The translations under genes were made by a program, and so were the position numbers. Below, one piece after another: positions 20,379-32,498 of a DNA stretch of 64,000 nucleotides (position 1 is the first letter of the stretch; the number at the start of each line of letters is the position of its first letter). The notes under the pieces were generated by a model, which did not search any database, was not told the DNA's origin, and worked only from the letters and a program-made list of their open reading frames with translations. The DNA lies in NCBI GenBank assembly GCA_949357655.1, contig CASHTG010000018.1, positions 1,984,001 to 2,048,000 of the forward strand. Reading direction: 5' to 3'. Origin of the DNA: Parascedosporium putredinis (taxonomy: Eukaryota; Ascomycota; Sordariomycetes; Microascales; Microascaceae).

Positions 20379-21659
20379 CTTCCAGCCAGCCGAGCTGTCT
20401 ACAAGCAAGTCAGCTGGTAAGGCAGCGCTATCTGCCTTTTCGGGGTGATCGTTGGTTCCGCTAGGTAGCGGTTACGTCCTTACACAATACCATAGTCACT
20501 ATTAGAAGTAGAAGCTAGGTATTAGTTGTAAGTAAGTAAGTTAGTTCTACCTTCCTAGCTAACCTATCTACATGATGACCCCTCTTTATCCTCCTGGATA
20601 CCAGATGGTGATCACGTGGACCAGCGGGTAATCTTCGGCTGATACGCGTGGGCTGCAGCGGAACGCTGCATGGCAGCTGTAGCTATGCCAGCTACGGCTG
20701 CCAGGGCGTTTTGGCGTAACATAACTATTTCAATCTTAATAAAACATAAAAGATATAATATATCCTAGCGTTAAACGTTACGCTTCCACCGTACACTTGA
20801 AATTTCATCCTAATTTTATTTTAATAATATAGAATTAGATAATATAGTTATATCATAATTATAATATTAGATAGCCTGATAATTACTTACAGCGGTCATA
20901 GGACGTGGGACCCAGAGTACCATCAAGTCGTCTTGTGACTATCATATCTTAGTACTTCTTTAGTAGTAACACCAATAGATATAGAAAATACTCACATTTA
21001 AAATCGAGCACCCCTTCCCTTTGAAATCTATATGGGATCCCCAGAAAGCAAAAAGCTTCTCTTTATTAATGTACTGGTTTTTAATTTCTTGTTTCTCCAT
21101 ACTCTACTTAAGTTTCTTATTAAATTTTGCCAGGGTGGAAAGAGGGTGAGAAGTCTGTAGTTAGATGATTATAAGTTAATTATTTATTTACTCACCTCGC
21201 GAGAAATACCAGGTTTTATAATAGATAATGCCTATTAATTCATCAATGCCCAATGTAACACACAGCATCTAGGTGTGAATTTGCAATGCTGCCTAACATC
21301 TCTTATACCCTAGAGTATATACTAAAAAAACTCTTTTCTTACAAAAGGATCTTCATGCAGCGTTTGAGGTGTGGGTCTACGAAGCCCGATAGGTGAGATC
21401 GGCTTTGTGGCTTATTGTGTAGATTGGGGATTTTTGTCGCGCCCAACCTACCGAGGTATAGCTGCCTGAAATTGATGCTCCTGTTGAAACTGGAATTAGG
21501 GAAAGTCGCTAAGGGGGAAGGGGTGGTACCTCTAGATAGGTGCTTTATATAGTGAACTAGGGAGCCCTCCTCGGATTGTGGTCGGATGCGAATGTAGTCA
21601 GATGAACCTGCCACCAAGTAATGTTTAGGGTTTATAGTTAGCTACTATCACAATTCATC
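20379..21659. other. Intergenic; GC-rich hairpin patch then AT-rich DNA
   Basis: No gene recognised. The patch at 20,585-20,720 is GC-rich and holds two adjacent hairpins. The remainder is AT-rich. A minus-strand ORF of 92 codons (21339-21617) has no family resemblance. Confidence 0.5.
20654..20702. repeat. Two adjacent palindromic hairpins
   Basis: TGCAGCG-GAA-CGCTGCA (20654-20670) is a perfect 7-bp stem. From 20672 to 20702, GGCAGC and GCTGCC close a 13-bp stem with one mismatch around ATGCC. The sequence lies in a GC-rich patch close to the retroelement's right end but outside its target-site duplication. Confidence 0.7.
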
Positions 21660-24508
21660 ATGTCTTTAACATTTATCCCCTCGCGTCACCATAGAAGGTC
21701 TCGGAAACCTCGTCCTAGGAGAGACAATGAAAAGCTCGGCCTTGTTGATCTCCTAGCGGTAGCAAATCACTATAACATCTCTCTCCTCCCCATCTCGCCT
21801 CAGAGTGGTCGAGAGATTTTAGGAGAGGGCGCGTCCGGCGAGATAGAACAAGCTCTGGTAGATGTAGCAACCGGGCTTGCTTTCAAAACCGCTGTGCCCT
21901 CGAATAATGACGAGAATGGCTGGGAAGACTTCATTAAGGAATTGTCAATTCTTCACCACCCATCTATTCGAGACAGCCCTCTCATTGTCGACATCCTTGG
22001 CTTGTCATTCGTCGCTATCGGAAACCCTCGGACTGCAAGCCTCCATTCTGTCACTATCAAAGCCTCGTTGAACACGTTAAAGGAAACTTTATTGGATTCA
22101 CCATCAGATGAAAATCGCCACCGCATCTTCACAGATGTTATACAGGCTGTTCAGCTTCTACATCAATGTGGTAAGGATATACGTATCTAGGAACCTAGCG
22201 TGGCATCATTGGTGCTTCCGTGATAATAACTGACGCTTTGTACTTTTCTTGAGGCGTGGCTCACGGTGATATCAAACCGCAAAATGTTTTGGTTAATATC
22301 AATAGGGACAATCCAGGCTGGGTAAACTGTCGATTAATTGATTTTGGATCCTGCATCGCTGGGGATTTCAAGCGCCAAGCACACTACTCGCCACCATGGA
22401 ATGCGCCTGAGCTTAGCGTATCCGATCATTCCACCAGGACAGTGGCTTTTGAATACTTGGCCCAGACAGACCTATACTCGCTCGCACTATTATGCATACA
22501 TATTCTAATCCCTTATAAAATTCTTAGTGAAGCAGGTGTCAACCTACTTGAAGGCGCCCGACAGGGCCAAGATTTGGTTGCAGGTCTTTGCAAAGCCATA
22601 TCTCACGCCCAAGTCCACGCAAGCCACCAGGAGCTACTGAATAGCATCGTGAGGAACATCATTCAACGAGAAAATGGCCATCGGCAGATGCTCTGGGATG
22701 ATTGCTTAAAAATTTCACCTGCCACCAACCATATCAAGATGAGGTTTGTAAATATCGAATCGACTCTTCCCTGGGAGCCGCACTCATAACCATTCATGCT
22801 TTTTCTAGAGCTCCTCAACCAGATATTCAGACCATTTCCTTCCCATCATTCAGTCGTCTAGACTCTCCCCATGTCGGTCATCTTTTATTCAAGGTACGGA
22901 CCGCTTAGAGCATCCATGAAACATCAGAGACATATTAACAAGTCGTTTAGATCACACCTCGGCTCTTAGATGAGTTAGACGACATGGACTATGTCGTGAA
23001 ACAAACGATCTTACACAGCCTTGAATTGAAGGCGAAGACAACTCAATGCACTGATTGCAATAATGAATATAAAAGGTGTATAGCTCTCTGCTATCTTTTG
23101 GGTCTCGGGGCGTTGTAGCGCCGCAAGCCGATCCTAAAATCGAAGACGGAGCTTTTAAGGAAGAGATTCAACATATCGAAGCTGGATACACCGGAATGAA
23201 CACATTGTCAAACGAAATGCGAAAAGAGTTTGCCAGCAGGGTCTTAAATCCGACCGACCTAACCCTTGTATACGACTTAGATCAACGCCTAGCTAATGCA
23301 TCACAAAGTCTTGATCGCGAAATAAACGCTAGGGTTAAAATATTTGGTCCGATAAGCGCATGTCTGATCAAACTCAAAAGGCAATTAGTGCTCGTCGAGC
23401 ACGCTTTGGGGGAGCTAAAGTCTGCCGAAGAACACCAGAAGGGCTTGGTTTCGATTCTTCTCGCAACCGTCGGCCCTGATCACCCTCAAACCTTACTCCA
23501 AGAAGTATTCTTAATGTCAATATTGGCTGACCGTGGAGGGGTTCAAGAGGAAAGTTCTGGAACTACGCTGTCCGAGAAAGTGCGCAGGCTTGAAGAGATT
23601 CTCGGCCGGGATCACTCCGACTCTATCGCAGCGAAATACATTGCAGGCCACCTAAAGGTGACTGAGGAGGACTTTGTCGGTGCTGAAACCATCTTCCGAG
23701 ATGTTTTATTGCTTCGAAGCCGTTCGCTAGGCGCTGACCACCCCGAGACCATCAAGACGGTAATTAGCTTGATGGATACGGTAATGGCGCGAGACAAGTA
23801 TAATGAGGCAAAGGAAATTGGGGAGAGTATCTGGGAAACCATGACCAGACGCAAAACCAGCGGGGCTAACGACACTATCAAATACTTTATGAGAATGTCC
23901 CGCTGCTATCAAAAAACAAATGATAGAAAAAGGCGATGGAGTGCGCAGAAACTGCTCGGAACCTAGCCCAGACCTCGCCTCTCAAGAGTAACGCAGACAT
24001 CAAACTTGAAGCGTATAAACGCGAAGCCTATATTTCCAGAACATTAGAAGAGTGGGAATCATCTATCGTTCCTCTCGAAACTGTCGTGGGGATGCTCGAA
24101 GGCAGCGATGATCCCTATACCGAGAACCGAAGCTCTGGGAATTTTGAGGATAAGAAGAACCACACTCTTGAAGCCTTGGTTGATATAAACCTCCACCGGT
24201 CAATGCTCACACATTCGCATCTCAGATCCGGCCAGTACCACAAAGCTCTTACGGTTGCAAAGGGGATGAAGTTGTCCCCAGATTTAGGGATCCTAGAGAA
24301 AGACCCGATCAGATATGTAAACTGCGTAGAAAATTTAGCTGGCGCGTTCCTTATGACGTTGGATATGGACGGCGCCGAGGAAACTTTGATCAACCTCGTG
24401 GAGCTGACTTCAAACAGCCTTGGACACAGCCATGAAGCTACCACTAAAGCGGCTTCCCTGTTACAAGGCTTTCTTAGTAGGAGGGAGGATTACGATCAAG
24501 GTAACTAG
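21660..24508 (+). CDS. Protein kinase with C-terminal TPR-like region
   Basis: The start is the ATG at 21660. The kinase domain has a Gly-rich loop LGEGASGEI, Lys in GLAFKTA and Glu in KELSILHHP. An intron (22171-22253, GTAAGG...GAG) restores CGVAHGDIKPQNVLV with the catalytic Asp, and DFG is in LIDFGSC. From about 22,800 the sequence turns to helical repeats. An intron at about 22,894-22,950 leads to ITPRLLDELDDMDYVVKQ, and from 23,150 onwards TPR-like units appear, such as VGPDHPQTL, LGRDHSDSIAAKY, LGADHPETIKTVISL and LGHSHEATTKAASLL. These resemble the TPR_10/12 repeats found in fungal NLR-like proteins. Frame breaks near 22,760 and 23,930 (an A-run) fit missing bases. The function is probably signalling by analogy. 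No partner is visible, and it stands beside the retroelement. Confidence 0.72.
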
Positions 24509-25648
24509 TTAGTCTTCTTATATATACTAGAAAAAGATTTCCCTATGCAATACAGACAGGGCCCATGCAATGCAGACAGAGAAATATTGCGAAATCTAGC
24601 TAAACATACCATAGAACTTGAAAAATTGTCTATTTCTCTCCAGTCTAGTTTAAACGGAAGAATAAGGGTTCAACAAGCAGGACTACGTTGCAGATCCACA
24701 TTCCAACTCAGCCGAGTGAACACAGTTCTACTTGTTAAACCCTTTAATTTTAGATATCTACTCAGTATATCTAGTAATAATATATAATCTTTATCAGCTC
24801 GTTACTGATATCTATCTTTTTCATTAAACTATAGATGTCTATAGTTTTTTATATCACTTTTTTATTCATCTAAGCTCTAAGTAGTTTATATACTAACCTA
24901 AGATAAAAGTATCTATTAATATATATACTAAATGTTTTTTAAAAGCTTTTTTATAAGATTGACATCTAATTCAGAGATCATGCATCTCTTATACATTTGC
25001 TAGCATCTAATAGATATCGTGCGAGAATCAACAATAACCACTTACATTGTTAAGAACAGGTTGGGCATTATTTTAGCCGTCGAGCAGTTTGTCAAACCAG
25101 GCCCGAAATGAGTACCAGGTAAACCCGCAAAGTGGCTGGGCACCAAGCATGAAGGTTGGCGACGGTCCTTCATCTTTATGCGCATTCTGCATGAATATGC
25201 CAGCCCTATACTAACCCATCTTATGCTCTCCCAACCGAACACGCTTCGGGAGATCAAGCGGCAGCATCCAATAATTTTCTGTCAACCGTCATGCGACGGG
25301 ACGAAGTGTCCCCCACCTTGGGGAAACTTGGATTCCCAACTCAATCAGAATACTCTACCACTGGTACGACATGGGTAGAATCAAGCACCCGGCCTTGATT
25401 TCCGCCTTCCTGGCTCGCCTACAACCACCCATTCCTCGCGCCGCAATTAGGATTAATGAGGGAGGGAAAATAGCACGAATCACGCCCAACGCTTAGATGG
25501 CACAACAATACATATTTCATTGCTTGCCAGGCCAAGGAATGGGACAGCACCACCACGTATATGAAGCGAAGCACCCCTCGCGCCCTCTAGCGAACGCGTT
25601 CGTCATTTCTAGCTCGCCTTCTGATTCCAAGATACGGCTTTCGCACCA
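24509..25648. other. Intergenic, AT-rich, no gene
   Basis: No gene recognised. GC content returns to normal after about 25,030, which marks the right border of the accessory block. Confidence 0.55.
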
Positions 25649-26692
25649 ATGCATTCTATAGTTCACCGCGCTGTTGGGGCTGCCCTGTTGGGCGCTGTCG
25701 GCGTACGAAGCCACGGACATGTGAGCAATATCGTCATCAACGGCCAATCTTACGAGGGCTACGATCCGACCACGTTCCCCTATAAGCAGAACCCCCATCG
25801 TAATCGGTTGGGCTACGAAGCAAACCGACAACGGCTTCATCGAACCGTCCAATTTCGGCTCGTCGGATATCATCTGCCACAAAGCGCCACGCCCGCCGGG
25901 GCCACGCTACCGTCGCGGCGGGCGACCAGATCCTCATTACTTGGAACACCTGGCCGGAGTCGCATCACGGCCCGGTGGTTGACTACTTGGCCTTTTGTGG
26001 CTCCGGCGGTTGCGAAAAGGTAGACAAAAATGATCTGGAATTTTTCAAGATTAGCGAGGTCGGCCACGTATCCGGGAGCAATCCCGGGAAATGGGGTCGG
26101 ACCAGCTCGTCGAGAACAACAATAGCTGGCTCGTCGAGATTCCGAAGAGCATCCGCGCCGGCGATTACGTGTTGAGGCACGAAATTATCGCACTGCATAC
26201 TGCCGGACAAACGAATGGCGCGCAGGCGTATCCCCAGTGCATCAACCTTCGCATAACGGGAGGCGGAGATGAGCGGCCCGCAGGAGTGCGTGGAACGAAG
26301 CTATACAGCAGCGGAGACCCTGGGATCAAGTTCGACCTGTACAGATCATTCAGCAGCTACGACATTCCAGGACCTGATCTGATCGATGGCGCAGAGCCGG
26401 TGAGACAATCTTCGCCCGCTGCTTCGGCGACGGCCACTGCAACGGTTGGCTCTGGCCTCGGTGCAGCACCGACTTCCGAAGCGGGCGGGAGAAATAACGG
26501 AGGAGGGTCATCCACGGACTCCGATGATTCAACTGGAAACGGAGGTTCTAGGTTATTTGGTTCAGGTAAGTGGATACTCCTTATATTCAACCTTTTTCCC
26601 CCTCTCAACCGACGCTGACCCGTTTTGCTGTTCAAGCAATGTTCATTTCCGTCTGCGTTTCTGCCTTGACGATACTTAAAATTATACTATGA
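25649..26692 (+). CDS. AA9 lytic polysaccharide monooxygenase with GPI-like tail
   Basis: Secreted copper enzyme that oxidatively cleaves cellulose or related glucans. The signal peptide (MHSIVHRAVGAALLGAVG...) is followed by HGHVSNIVING, whose first His would be the N-terminal copper ligand. The second His is in ESHHGPVVDYL, and the Tyr region is NGAQAYPQCINLRITG. The catalytic module is followed by a Ser/Ala/Gly-rich linker. An intron (26566-26636, GTAAGT...AAG) leads to a hydrophobic C-terminus, AMFISVCVSALTILKIIL, typical of GPI attachment, so the enzyme may be cell-wall or membrane bound. Frame breaks near 25,796, 25,883, 25,900 and 26,093 each fit one missing base. The conserved residues are all present across them. 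Confidence 0.85.
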
Positions 26693-27269
26693 GGTGAATT
26701 GCGCTCGTGTGTGCAGGTGGAGTCTGGCATACGTATCATGTATACCCAAATGGTGTAAGATGGGGCCAAGACCGACTTAGAGAGTATGCGAGTTGTGTCG
26801 TTGTGCCAAATTTTATTCGAGCAGTGTAGATTAGTTACGATACCATAACATAGACAGCTCTATTAGAAGCAATTGATTTCGTTAATTATGATAATTCTAG
26901 TCTCAGGGAGTGAGGGACAAGGAATTGCCTAATTCCGTGAGGGCTACTCCCAGAAAAAGAGTCCGGGGCTTGAAAACTACACTCCGCCCACAGACATAGT
27001 GCCATCTTCATGTCGTAGGAGTGCCATCAGTTCCATCGGCCTCAACCCCCATAGGCCAAGCTAAATAGCCCAGAGCTACATTTTCAACGAGCCCCTAGCT
27101 GTTCCTAAAACTGTCGCCGGAGTTGCGGTGGATAGGTGCCTTGAGGTCAAACAAGACACATTTTCTCAAACAATATTCATCTATAGAGTGGAGGGAAAGT
27201 ATATGGCTTAAAATACAACAGCTAGGAAATAGATGCAAGGCAGGCTATGGAAACAATGTTCGGTTGCTT
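26693..27269. other. Intergenic between convergent genes, no gene
   Basis: This is the shared 3' region of the AA9 gene and the minus-strand FAD monooxygenase. Nothing coding is recognised. Confidence 0.6.
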
Positions 27270-29824
27270 TCAAGTAATCGAGAGAGACACGATCTTGCTC
27301 TCTCGCCAACGCCACAAGAGTGCCCAGGTTGCGCCGGGCCCAACTAAGAACTGGCCGACAACTACCCCCAGCGTGGCCCTCGTCGCCTGCCAGGTAGTGA
27401 TATTTCCACGCCGACGCAGGTCCCAAACGGTATACAAGTTGGACATCATGACAGGAATTACTCCAAAGATGGCGTCGTGCAGTAATAATCCCGGGATCAT
27501 GGAGAGGACGAAAGCGCGCATGTCAAAGGTGCCTGAAAACAGTATGGCCGTGTCGTACAATTCGTAGAGCGCCAACCTCGCAGGACGGTATCCGTGGACC
27601 AAGGCAGCCACGTGCGCGGCAGCCTGCAGGGCAGAGGCGAAGTCGTACGAAAGTTTCAGAGGCGAGACGTCGGTGAGGCTGTAGCGTCCGAAAAGCGGGT
27701 CTTTGGGGCCGTTGGGCGTCCCGGGAGATTTTGCCGCCTTCTTCTTCCGCCATGGGCTTTGGAGGGCGGGCAGTACACGGCTAAGGGTGGAGACACATAC
27801 GGGCGAAAGGTACCATACCAAACGCTTCCAGGGAGTAAGATTTCCCGGGTACATCAGTAAAAGGGACATGGGCAGCACATAGCCAAGAGATAGTGCCGGT
27901 ATCAAGCTCTTGGCAACCTCCGGTCGTATCCGGCGGCCAGGCGGCGTGCCGAATCCAGAAAGGCCGGAAAAGATGGCGTGTATGGCGGTAACACGACCAA
28001 GGCCCAACGTTTGCAATGCACCGTTAAATAATGAAGGGAGAGCGAGAGGAGATAACCTGTTGCCAGTCCGGTGACCCTCAATCGTGAAAATCAAGATTGG
28101 TGATATCAGCTGCGACAAGAAGTAGCCCATCGGAAGGGTCATCCCCGTATACTGAGCAGGGCCGATGGCCCTCGTGATCTGGGAGAACTCGACTTGGTGA
28201 AGTAAATTCTGTAGCCAGCTCAGGAAAGGCTCAGTACAGTTGTAGAACTCGGAAATCGGAGACACCCGGTTCCCTCTGGATAGATAGAAGACGACGCCGC
28301 CCATCGCCGCAGTAAAACACGGCGCCGTGAGGCGGGTAATTTTGGACCTCCACGGTTTTGCTGGAAGTTCATGGTCGTAGGGGATGGAGCGGGGCTGTCG
28401 CGGGATAGGAAGGTGTCTCAGTCGGTTACCACCGATCAAACGGGGACCATGAGGTCGACTGGGAGCTCCTCGCCCACCATGGGGCCAACGACATGCCATA
28501 GAATCCGGGAAAGTAGGTTGTTCTCGCACGCGAAAATAGCTTGCATCTTATGGGAAAGGGCGATGATGAATCTAGCACGTTTGTGCCGCACATCCTGGAC
28601 CTGCTTGCCGATGGCTTGAACCTCCTTGCTTGTCAGGCCATCTAAGCGACCCTTGTTCTTGCGTTCCACGAGGGCGTTCACGAGCTCCGCGGCAGACTCT
28701 ATGGCACCATTTCCACCCATGCCGGCGATAGGGTTCGGCTGTTTGGTGGCTCGAGTTAGCTTACCAACGTCTGTTTCCGTCATGATGATAGACTAGCAAC
28801 GATGTTTCTTAACTTGTGGGCAGCATCGCCGATGATTAGGATGCGATCAAAATACCACTTCTTATACACGACCTCATGGATAGCGGTGAGGGTTGAAGAG
28901 ACGCGTTTGTCGTAAAGCTGACCAAAAGTGAGCTTCTCGGTAATGGGGAGATCCCGGTTCTTCGCGACAAAGGCAGCCTCGTCCTCCTTGGTGTACCGAG
29001 GGATATCTTTCCCATATAGCGTTTTCGGCAGCCGAGAGAAGAGAAACCAAAATACCCGTTGATTAGGGCCAGGGGCGATGAGGAAAGAATGGCCATGGCC
29101 GAGCGTAAAGCATTGCTCGCCATCGGACCAGGCCTCAACGTCCTGGGCTATGCCGAAACTGCACTGGTAATGGCAGGGTACACCGTCATTTTGCTTAGGT
29201 GAGAAATATCCTGGCGACATCTTGTCTGCTAGACGAAACATTTCCCGTCTCACGGCGCTGTGGATACCGTCGGCCCCGATCACGATGTCGCCCTGATAAC
29301 GGAGACCGGCTGCGGTGCACACTTCGACGCCGGTCGGCGACGTGATGACTTCCTTGACTTTCTGGCCGGTTAGAACACGGTCTTTGTGTGAGATGCGATT
29401 GTAAAGAAGACGTAAGAGCCATTGTCTTTCGAAGAATAGCATCGGGTACCCATGACTGTAAGCGCGTGGTTAGCAGGTATGTCTTATGAGCGGCGATTCA
29501 CCCCGGGGCCACTCACCGTTGCTCAAGGTGGGCGAGCAGGTGGGGCGTTGACATCAAAGGCATCCCATTAACACCTCGGACATAAGAGGTCTTGATGGTA
29601 TCGCCTCGCAGCTGGGCTTTTACATCATCATAACAGCCAAGCTGATCCAGGATCAGCAGGCCGTTGGGGAACAGGGCCATGGAGGCGCCTAGTGCCGGGG
29701 CGATGTCGCTGTGTGATTCGAGAAGAACATAGTCTATCTCAAACCTCTCCAGCATTATCGCCAGTGAAAGGCCGCCAATTCCGCCACCGACGATAACGAC
29801 CTTGAAGGGCTGCTTGGCGGCCAT
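27270..29824 (-). CDS. FAD-dependent monooxygenase fused to polytopic membrane domain
   Basis: The N-terminal half is a PaxM-like flavin monooxygenase: VVIVGGGIGGLSLAIML (Rossmann GxGxxG), LLESH after the second strand, and IVIGADGIHSAVR (the DG motif). RILIIGDAAHK is followed, after a splice near 28,730-28,815, by PNPIAGMGGNGAIESAAELVNAL. An intron at about 29,452-29,516 (GTGAGT...TACAG) restores RHGYPMLFFERQ. From about 28,440 to the stop, some 390 residues form seven or so hydrophobic segments (for example MGGVVFYLS, AKSLIPALSLGYVLPMSLLLM, FVLSMIPGLLLHDAIFGVIP and TLGVVVGQFLVG). In meroterpenoid and indole-diterpene pathways such an enzyme epoxidises a prenyl chain. A fused membrane cyclase-like partner would fit, but this is inference. 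Frame breaks lie near 28,442 and at the 28,810 splice. Confidence 0.78.
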
Positions 29825-30603
29825 GGTCGGGGGCCTTGGGTGATTTTCTTTCTCTCCTTAACTGAGGGCGGGTGACATGGAAAACAGGCTATGTTAGCGA
29901 GATCCCGGGCAAAAAAATTTCGGTAGGTCTCCAAGATGAGGGTTGCGAAGCTGAGGAAAATCACTGCGAAGCCTTGAGGATGCAGGAAACGCCTCTTCGG
30001 GGTTTCCGATACGGGCTTGTGACACCCGGGCAGTTCTTTGTGAAGATTCTGCGCTAATCATACTCAAACGGATCTAGATTGTTCTGGACCAATGATTAGT
30101 GGCTTCGCGCATGGTCCGACCCGGGCTTTAAGTGACTAAATCCGACCGGGGTGCTGAATCTCGGCCTCCAATCTGTTGACAAAAAACGGTTGAGCCATGC
30201 TGCTTACTCTTGATCCTTCAAGACGGGGTTTAAATCTCAGCAATTGACGGCCTGACTTCTTTTGTTCCTCGAGGGCAGGCCACACAAGAACCTTGCGTTT
30301 TTTACTATCCAAGTAATACAAGCTGCGCGAAACAGATCTCGATCTAATATATCGTTTCGATTGCCTTCAATGTAGTTGGAGTACTTGATTATTCAACTTG
30401 ATGCAGCAAGGAAAGATTCGTTCGTACAACAGGGCCACAAATCACAGCCACCATAAACTTCAGTAAACCAGAATGAAGAGTACATATTTGAAGGCCCAAA
30501 TGAAATCTACTACTATACAAAGTCCCAAATCCTGCCAACTCCACAAAATCCTGTTCCTCTATCCCAATCCCATATACTCCGGCAACCAAAAACCTCTTCA
30601 CGT
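29825..30603. other. Intergenic, no gene
   Basis: This stretch covers the 5' flank of the FAD monooxygenase and the 3' flank of the esterase gene. No gene recognised. Confidence 0.5.
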
Positions 30604-32498
30604 CTAGCACTGGAAATAACAGGTCATGCCACGAGTCTACGTCGTCAGTTAGTACAAGTTTGTTTCGATACATTTAGTGATAAGTGGGGAGAAGGAAGCG
30701 AGATGGTACTTACAGCGACAGCCATACGGTCCTCGGTAAGGAACTGCCTCTTAGTTTTGGAGATGATCACTCGGCTACAGTCGACGAGAGGGTCTCCTGC
30801 CACTGGCTGGGCTCGCAATAGGCGTTTGCTTTCGCGTCTTGCACCGTGCTGTCCCACTGCAGCCCACCATAACTGAAGTGGACTGCGTCGGCGTCGTTGG
30901 CACTGATGGCCAAGGTATTATCGTTGCGAACGGGAACCGTCAGGGTGCGTCCCCGGAAATGACAGCCTCGTCGGGGTTCATGCGGCTGGCGGCGTCGATA
31001 CGGAGACCATCGGGCTGGCGGACCTCAACCGTGGCCTTGTAAATCTTGTCGCGCTGGCACGTCTTGTACTCTTGTAGGTTGAGCTGGCAGAAGTTGTATT
31101 CGGGAGGCGCGTTGTCCACGGGGCCGGGAACCGTGGGGGCTCGTCAACCAAGTTGACCTCTTTGAATTTGGCGATGAGGGCGTGCATGATGGCGGTGTAG
31201 CCGATGCTTCGGGGTGGAATGTCTTGACCCATTTCGTCGGCTTGGCTTCGTGGACGTGGCTGGCGCGGATCTGGTCGCCGCGTTCGGCAAGGAGGCAGTA
31301 CCACTTGCTCATGATGGGGTCGTCGCCTCCGTCGTCTGTACTACAGGTAGCGGGGTCTGGGAGTGGGCCACTATACTCCTCGACGTTCTATGGTTGTCCA
31401 AGTTAGCATGCTTCGCCTCGATGGAGAATACGGTGGAATACATGGCAGCGATACTCACCTCCTGTACAACGTCGACTTCATAGTCGGCAAAGGTACCCTC
31501 GTCATTGGGAGGATTGAAAGGCGGGGGCCGTTGACGGGGATCACGGGCGATCACATCGGGCCAAGAGCTTAGGAAGAACCACTCTCGGGTGTTTTCGGGC
31601 TGTGGCTCGGGGATGCCAAATTCGCACCATCGGCGTCCCTGGAAGACGGCATCCGTATCAATGAAGTAGACGCGGTCCTTTGGCGCGTTGATCTCGGTGT
31701 TGACCTCCTTGATGACGTCTTGGATGAGGGCGTTTAGGTTGAGGTTGAATTGGTTGAGCGCCTGTCGGAGATCCCTGGTGAGGAACACGCAGTCGGCGCA
31801 ATCCGCCGGGTTATCGTAGTGTTTCGGGTCCCACCAGTAAAGGTGACATTGTCACACCAGTCCGTCTGGTCGTTGAAGAACCGAGGGTACCCCGTCACGT
31901 AGAGCTGAAGGTCGGCATGCCCGGCCTTGGCCAGGACCTTTTTGTACACAGTCTTGAGCTTCTCGCGGAACGACCCCTCGCCCGTGGCAGCGAGCTCGCT
32001 CTCGACGAACGCCCTCGACGCGGCGCACTTGGCCGGGTACTCCTTGTCGGACTCGGGCGTAATGACGCAGTTGGTGAGCAGCTCGCTAAACTTGAGATCG
32101 TTGCCGCCGATGGAGAGGGTGGCGAGCGTCGGCGTCTCGGGCTTGGCCCAGCTGTCGATCTGGCGGTTCGCACCGATGGTGGTGTCGCCGGAGCAGTAGT
32201 CGGGGACGAACTCGTGCTTGATCCCGACGCGACCTGACGCTTCTCTGCTGAGCTGCTGGCCGTAGCTGTTGGACCCCTTGCGGCAGGATGCGAGGGGCCA
32301 CGGGGCCCAGGTGGTCTCGCCGGCGCCCATGCCGGCGGCGTAGGAGTCGCCGAAGGCGATGTAGCCGGTATCTGGCTTGATTGGCCAAAAGTCCTGGTCA
32401 GCGCGTGCCTCCAGGGCAAATGGGTAGGCCGCTCCGTGTCCGGCAAGGAGGGCGAGGCTCATGGTCCGCCATAGAAGGCCTTGGCTGGAGGCTTTCAT
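30604..32498 (-). CDS. Secreted SGNH/GDSL-type esterase
   Basis: The signal peptide (SLALLAGHGAAYPF) is followed by block I IAFGDSYAAGMGAG with the nucleophile Ser, block III LSIGGNDLKF, and block V TKWVKTFHP-x-SIGYTAI with the catalytic His. The resemblance is to fungal SGNH hydrolases of the lipase/esterase type. An intron with GTGAGT donor and CATAG acceptor near 31,390-31,456 joins VVQE to NVEEYSGPLPDP. A C-terminal extension (VEVRQPDGLRIDAASRM, then DADAVHFSYGGLQWD) ends after another intron (30637-30713, GTAAGT, TACTAAC, GTAG) with ATRGMTCYFQC and stop. Frame breaks near 31,833, 31,210, 31,140, 30,950 and 30,805 fit missing bases. The alternative end at 30,767 is less likely because the downstream intron is so well formed. 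Confidence 0.78.

Noticed and set aside
20585..20720. Helitron 3' end
   Set aside because: The hairpins fit loosely, but no CTRR terminus follows and no Rep/helicase is present in the window.
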